A stretch of DNA of 5,665 nt. It comes from JBOFZL01 sp051655155 (GTDB taxonomy: Bacteria > Bacillota > Clostridia > Peptostreptococcales > Filifactoraceae). Shown piece after piece: positions 5,395 through 5,665 of the stretch (its first letter is position 1; every line of letters starts with the position of its first letter). The notes beneath the pieces were generated by a model, which had not been told where the DNA came from, did not search any database, and saw nothing but the letters and a program-made list of their open reading frames with translations. The position numbers and the translations under genes are program-made. The stretch spans positions 1 to 5,665 of the forward strand of contig JBOFZL010000086.1 in assembly GCA_051655155.1 (NCBI GenBank), given 5' to 3'.

Positions 5395-5665
5395 TTAATC
5401 TAAAACAAATAAACTAAAATCATTTTCTCCCATTTTATTAAAACCATTTTTCATAATAGCTTTAACCGACGCAAAATTGTCATTTCGAATAAGTGCAGTC
5501 AAAATTAAATCATCAAACTTATAGTGATTTATAGCAAACTCTACAAATTCTGATCCTATGCCCTTACTTTGAAATTCAGGTAAAACTGCTAATAAATCTA
5601 TCCACCACCCACTATAATGTGGAGTAAAAGCTTTCATGAGTCCTATAAATCCCACTGGAACAAAA
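5395..5665 (-). CDS. GNAT family N-acetyltransferase, C-terminal part (start beyond window edge)
   Basis: GNAT enzymes transfer an acetyl group from acetyl-CoA to an amine. The 89 visible codons hold the second half of the fold: VPVGFIGL near the edge (a GFIG strand common in GNATs), then WWIDLLAVLPEFQSKGIG, whose strand beta-4 and Q-x-x-G-x-G acetyl-CoA pyrophosphate-binding loop (QSKGIG) are diagnostic. The later segment RNDNFASVKAIMKNGF matches the motif B pattern N..A..hY.K.GF. The frame is open to the right edge, so a GTG at 5655 is an internal valine and not a start. The first half, perhaps 60-80 residues, is missing. It ends 15 nt before the Usp-like ATG, suggesting co-transcription. 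Substrate cannot be deduced. Confidence 0.85.
   Translation of the reverse strand, partial: FVPVGFIGLMKAFTPHYSGWWIDLLAVLPEFQSKGIGSEFVEFAINHYKFDDLILTALIRNDNFASVKAIMKNGFNKMGENDFSLFVLD

Noticed and set aside
5653..5655. GTG start at 5655 for the acetyltransferase
   Set aside because: The frame remains open to the window edge, and the residues before it (Phe-Val-Pro) continue a GNAT strand. The GNAT fold needs an N-terminal half that must lie outside.
1..5665. Mobile element, CRISPR array, tRNA or riboswitch
   Set aside because: The whole window is filled by recognisable protein genes on one strand. I saw no spaced direct repeats, terminal inverted repeats, transposase motifs or structured RNA signature.

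Overview
All of the coding sequence lies on the minus strand and is strongly AT-rich, with Gram-positive style Shine-Dalgarno sequences (GGAGG, AAGGAG, GGAGGTG). The gene order thymidylate kinase, DNA polymerase III delta', RicT (YaaT), TrmN6 (YabB), RsmI (YabC) is the conserved Firmicutes replication/RNA-modification cluster. Base composition, codon choice and protein style point to a member of the Clostridiaceae (Clostridium sensu lato). This is an inference, because no rRNA or species-specific marker is present.

In transcription order (right to left) the window holds: the C-terminal part of a GNAT acetyltransferase (5395-5665, cut by the edge); a small KdpD-like universal stress domain protein (4990-5379); a complete M18 metalloaminopeptidase (3595-4983); tmk (2899-3585); a short, divergent holB (2193-2915); ricT (1340-2221); trmN6 (588-1340); and the first 195 codons of rsmI (1-587, cut by the edge). 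Genes are separated by 15 nt or less or overlap by up to 29 nt. There is no intergenic space that could hold a promoter or a rho-independent terminator, so the set looks like one operon segment whose promoter lies beyond the right edge.

Functionally, the downstream five genes join DNA precursor supply (Tmk), the replicative clamp loader (HolB), an Fe-S accessory protein for RNA processing and tRNA modification (RicT), and two RNA methyltransferases (TrmN6 on tRNA1Val, RsmI on 16S rRNA C1402). The upstream three genes (peptidase, Usp-like protein, acetyltransferase) are accessory and their link to the others is only positional.

Three start sites differ from a naive ATG/GTG/TTG longest-frame reading. 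rsmI has no canonical start available and most likely begins at ATT immediately after the trmN6 stop, behind a strong Shine-Dalgarno. holB starts 25 codons later than its longest frame, and the Usp gene 4 codons later. I found no mobile element, CRISPR array, RNA gene or clearly novel system. The most noteworthy items are the ATT start of rsmI and the degenerate delta' subunit.
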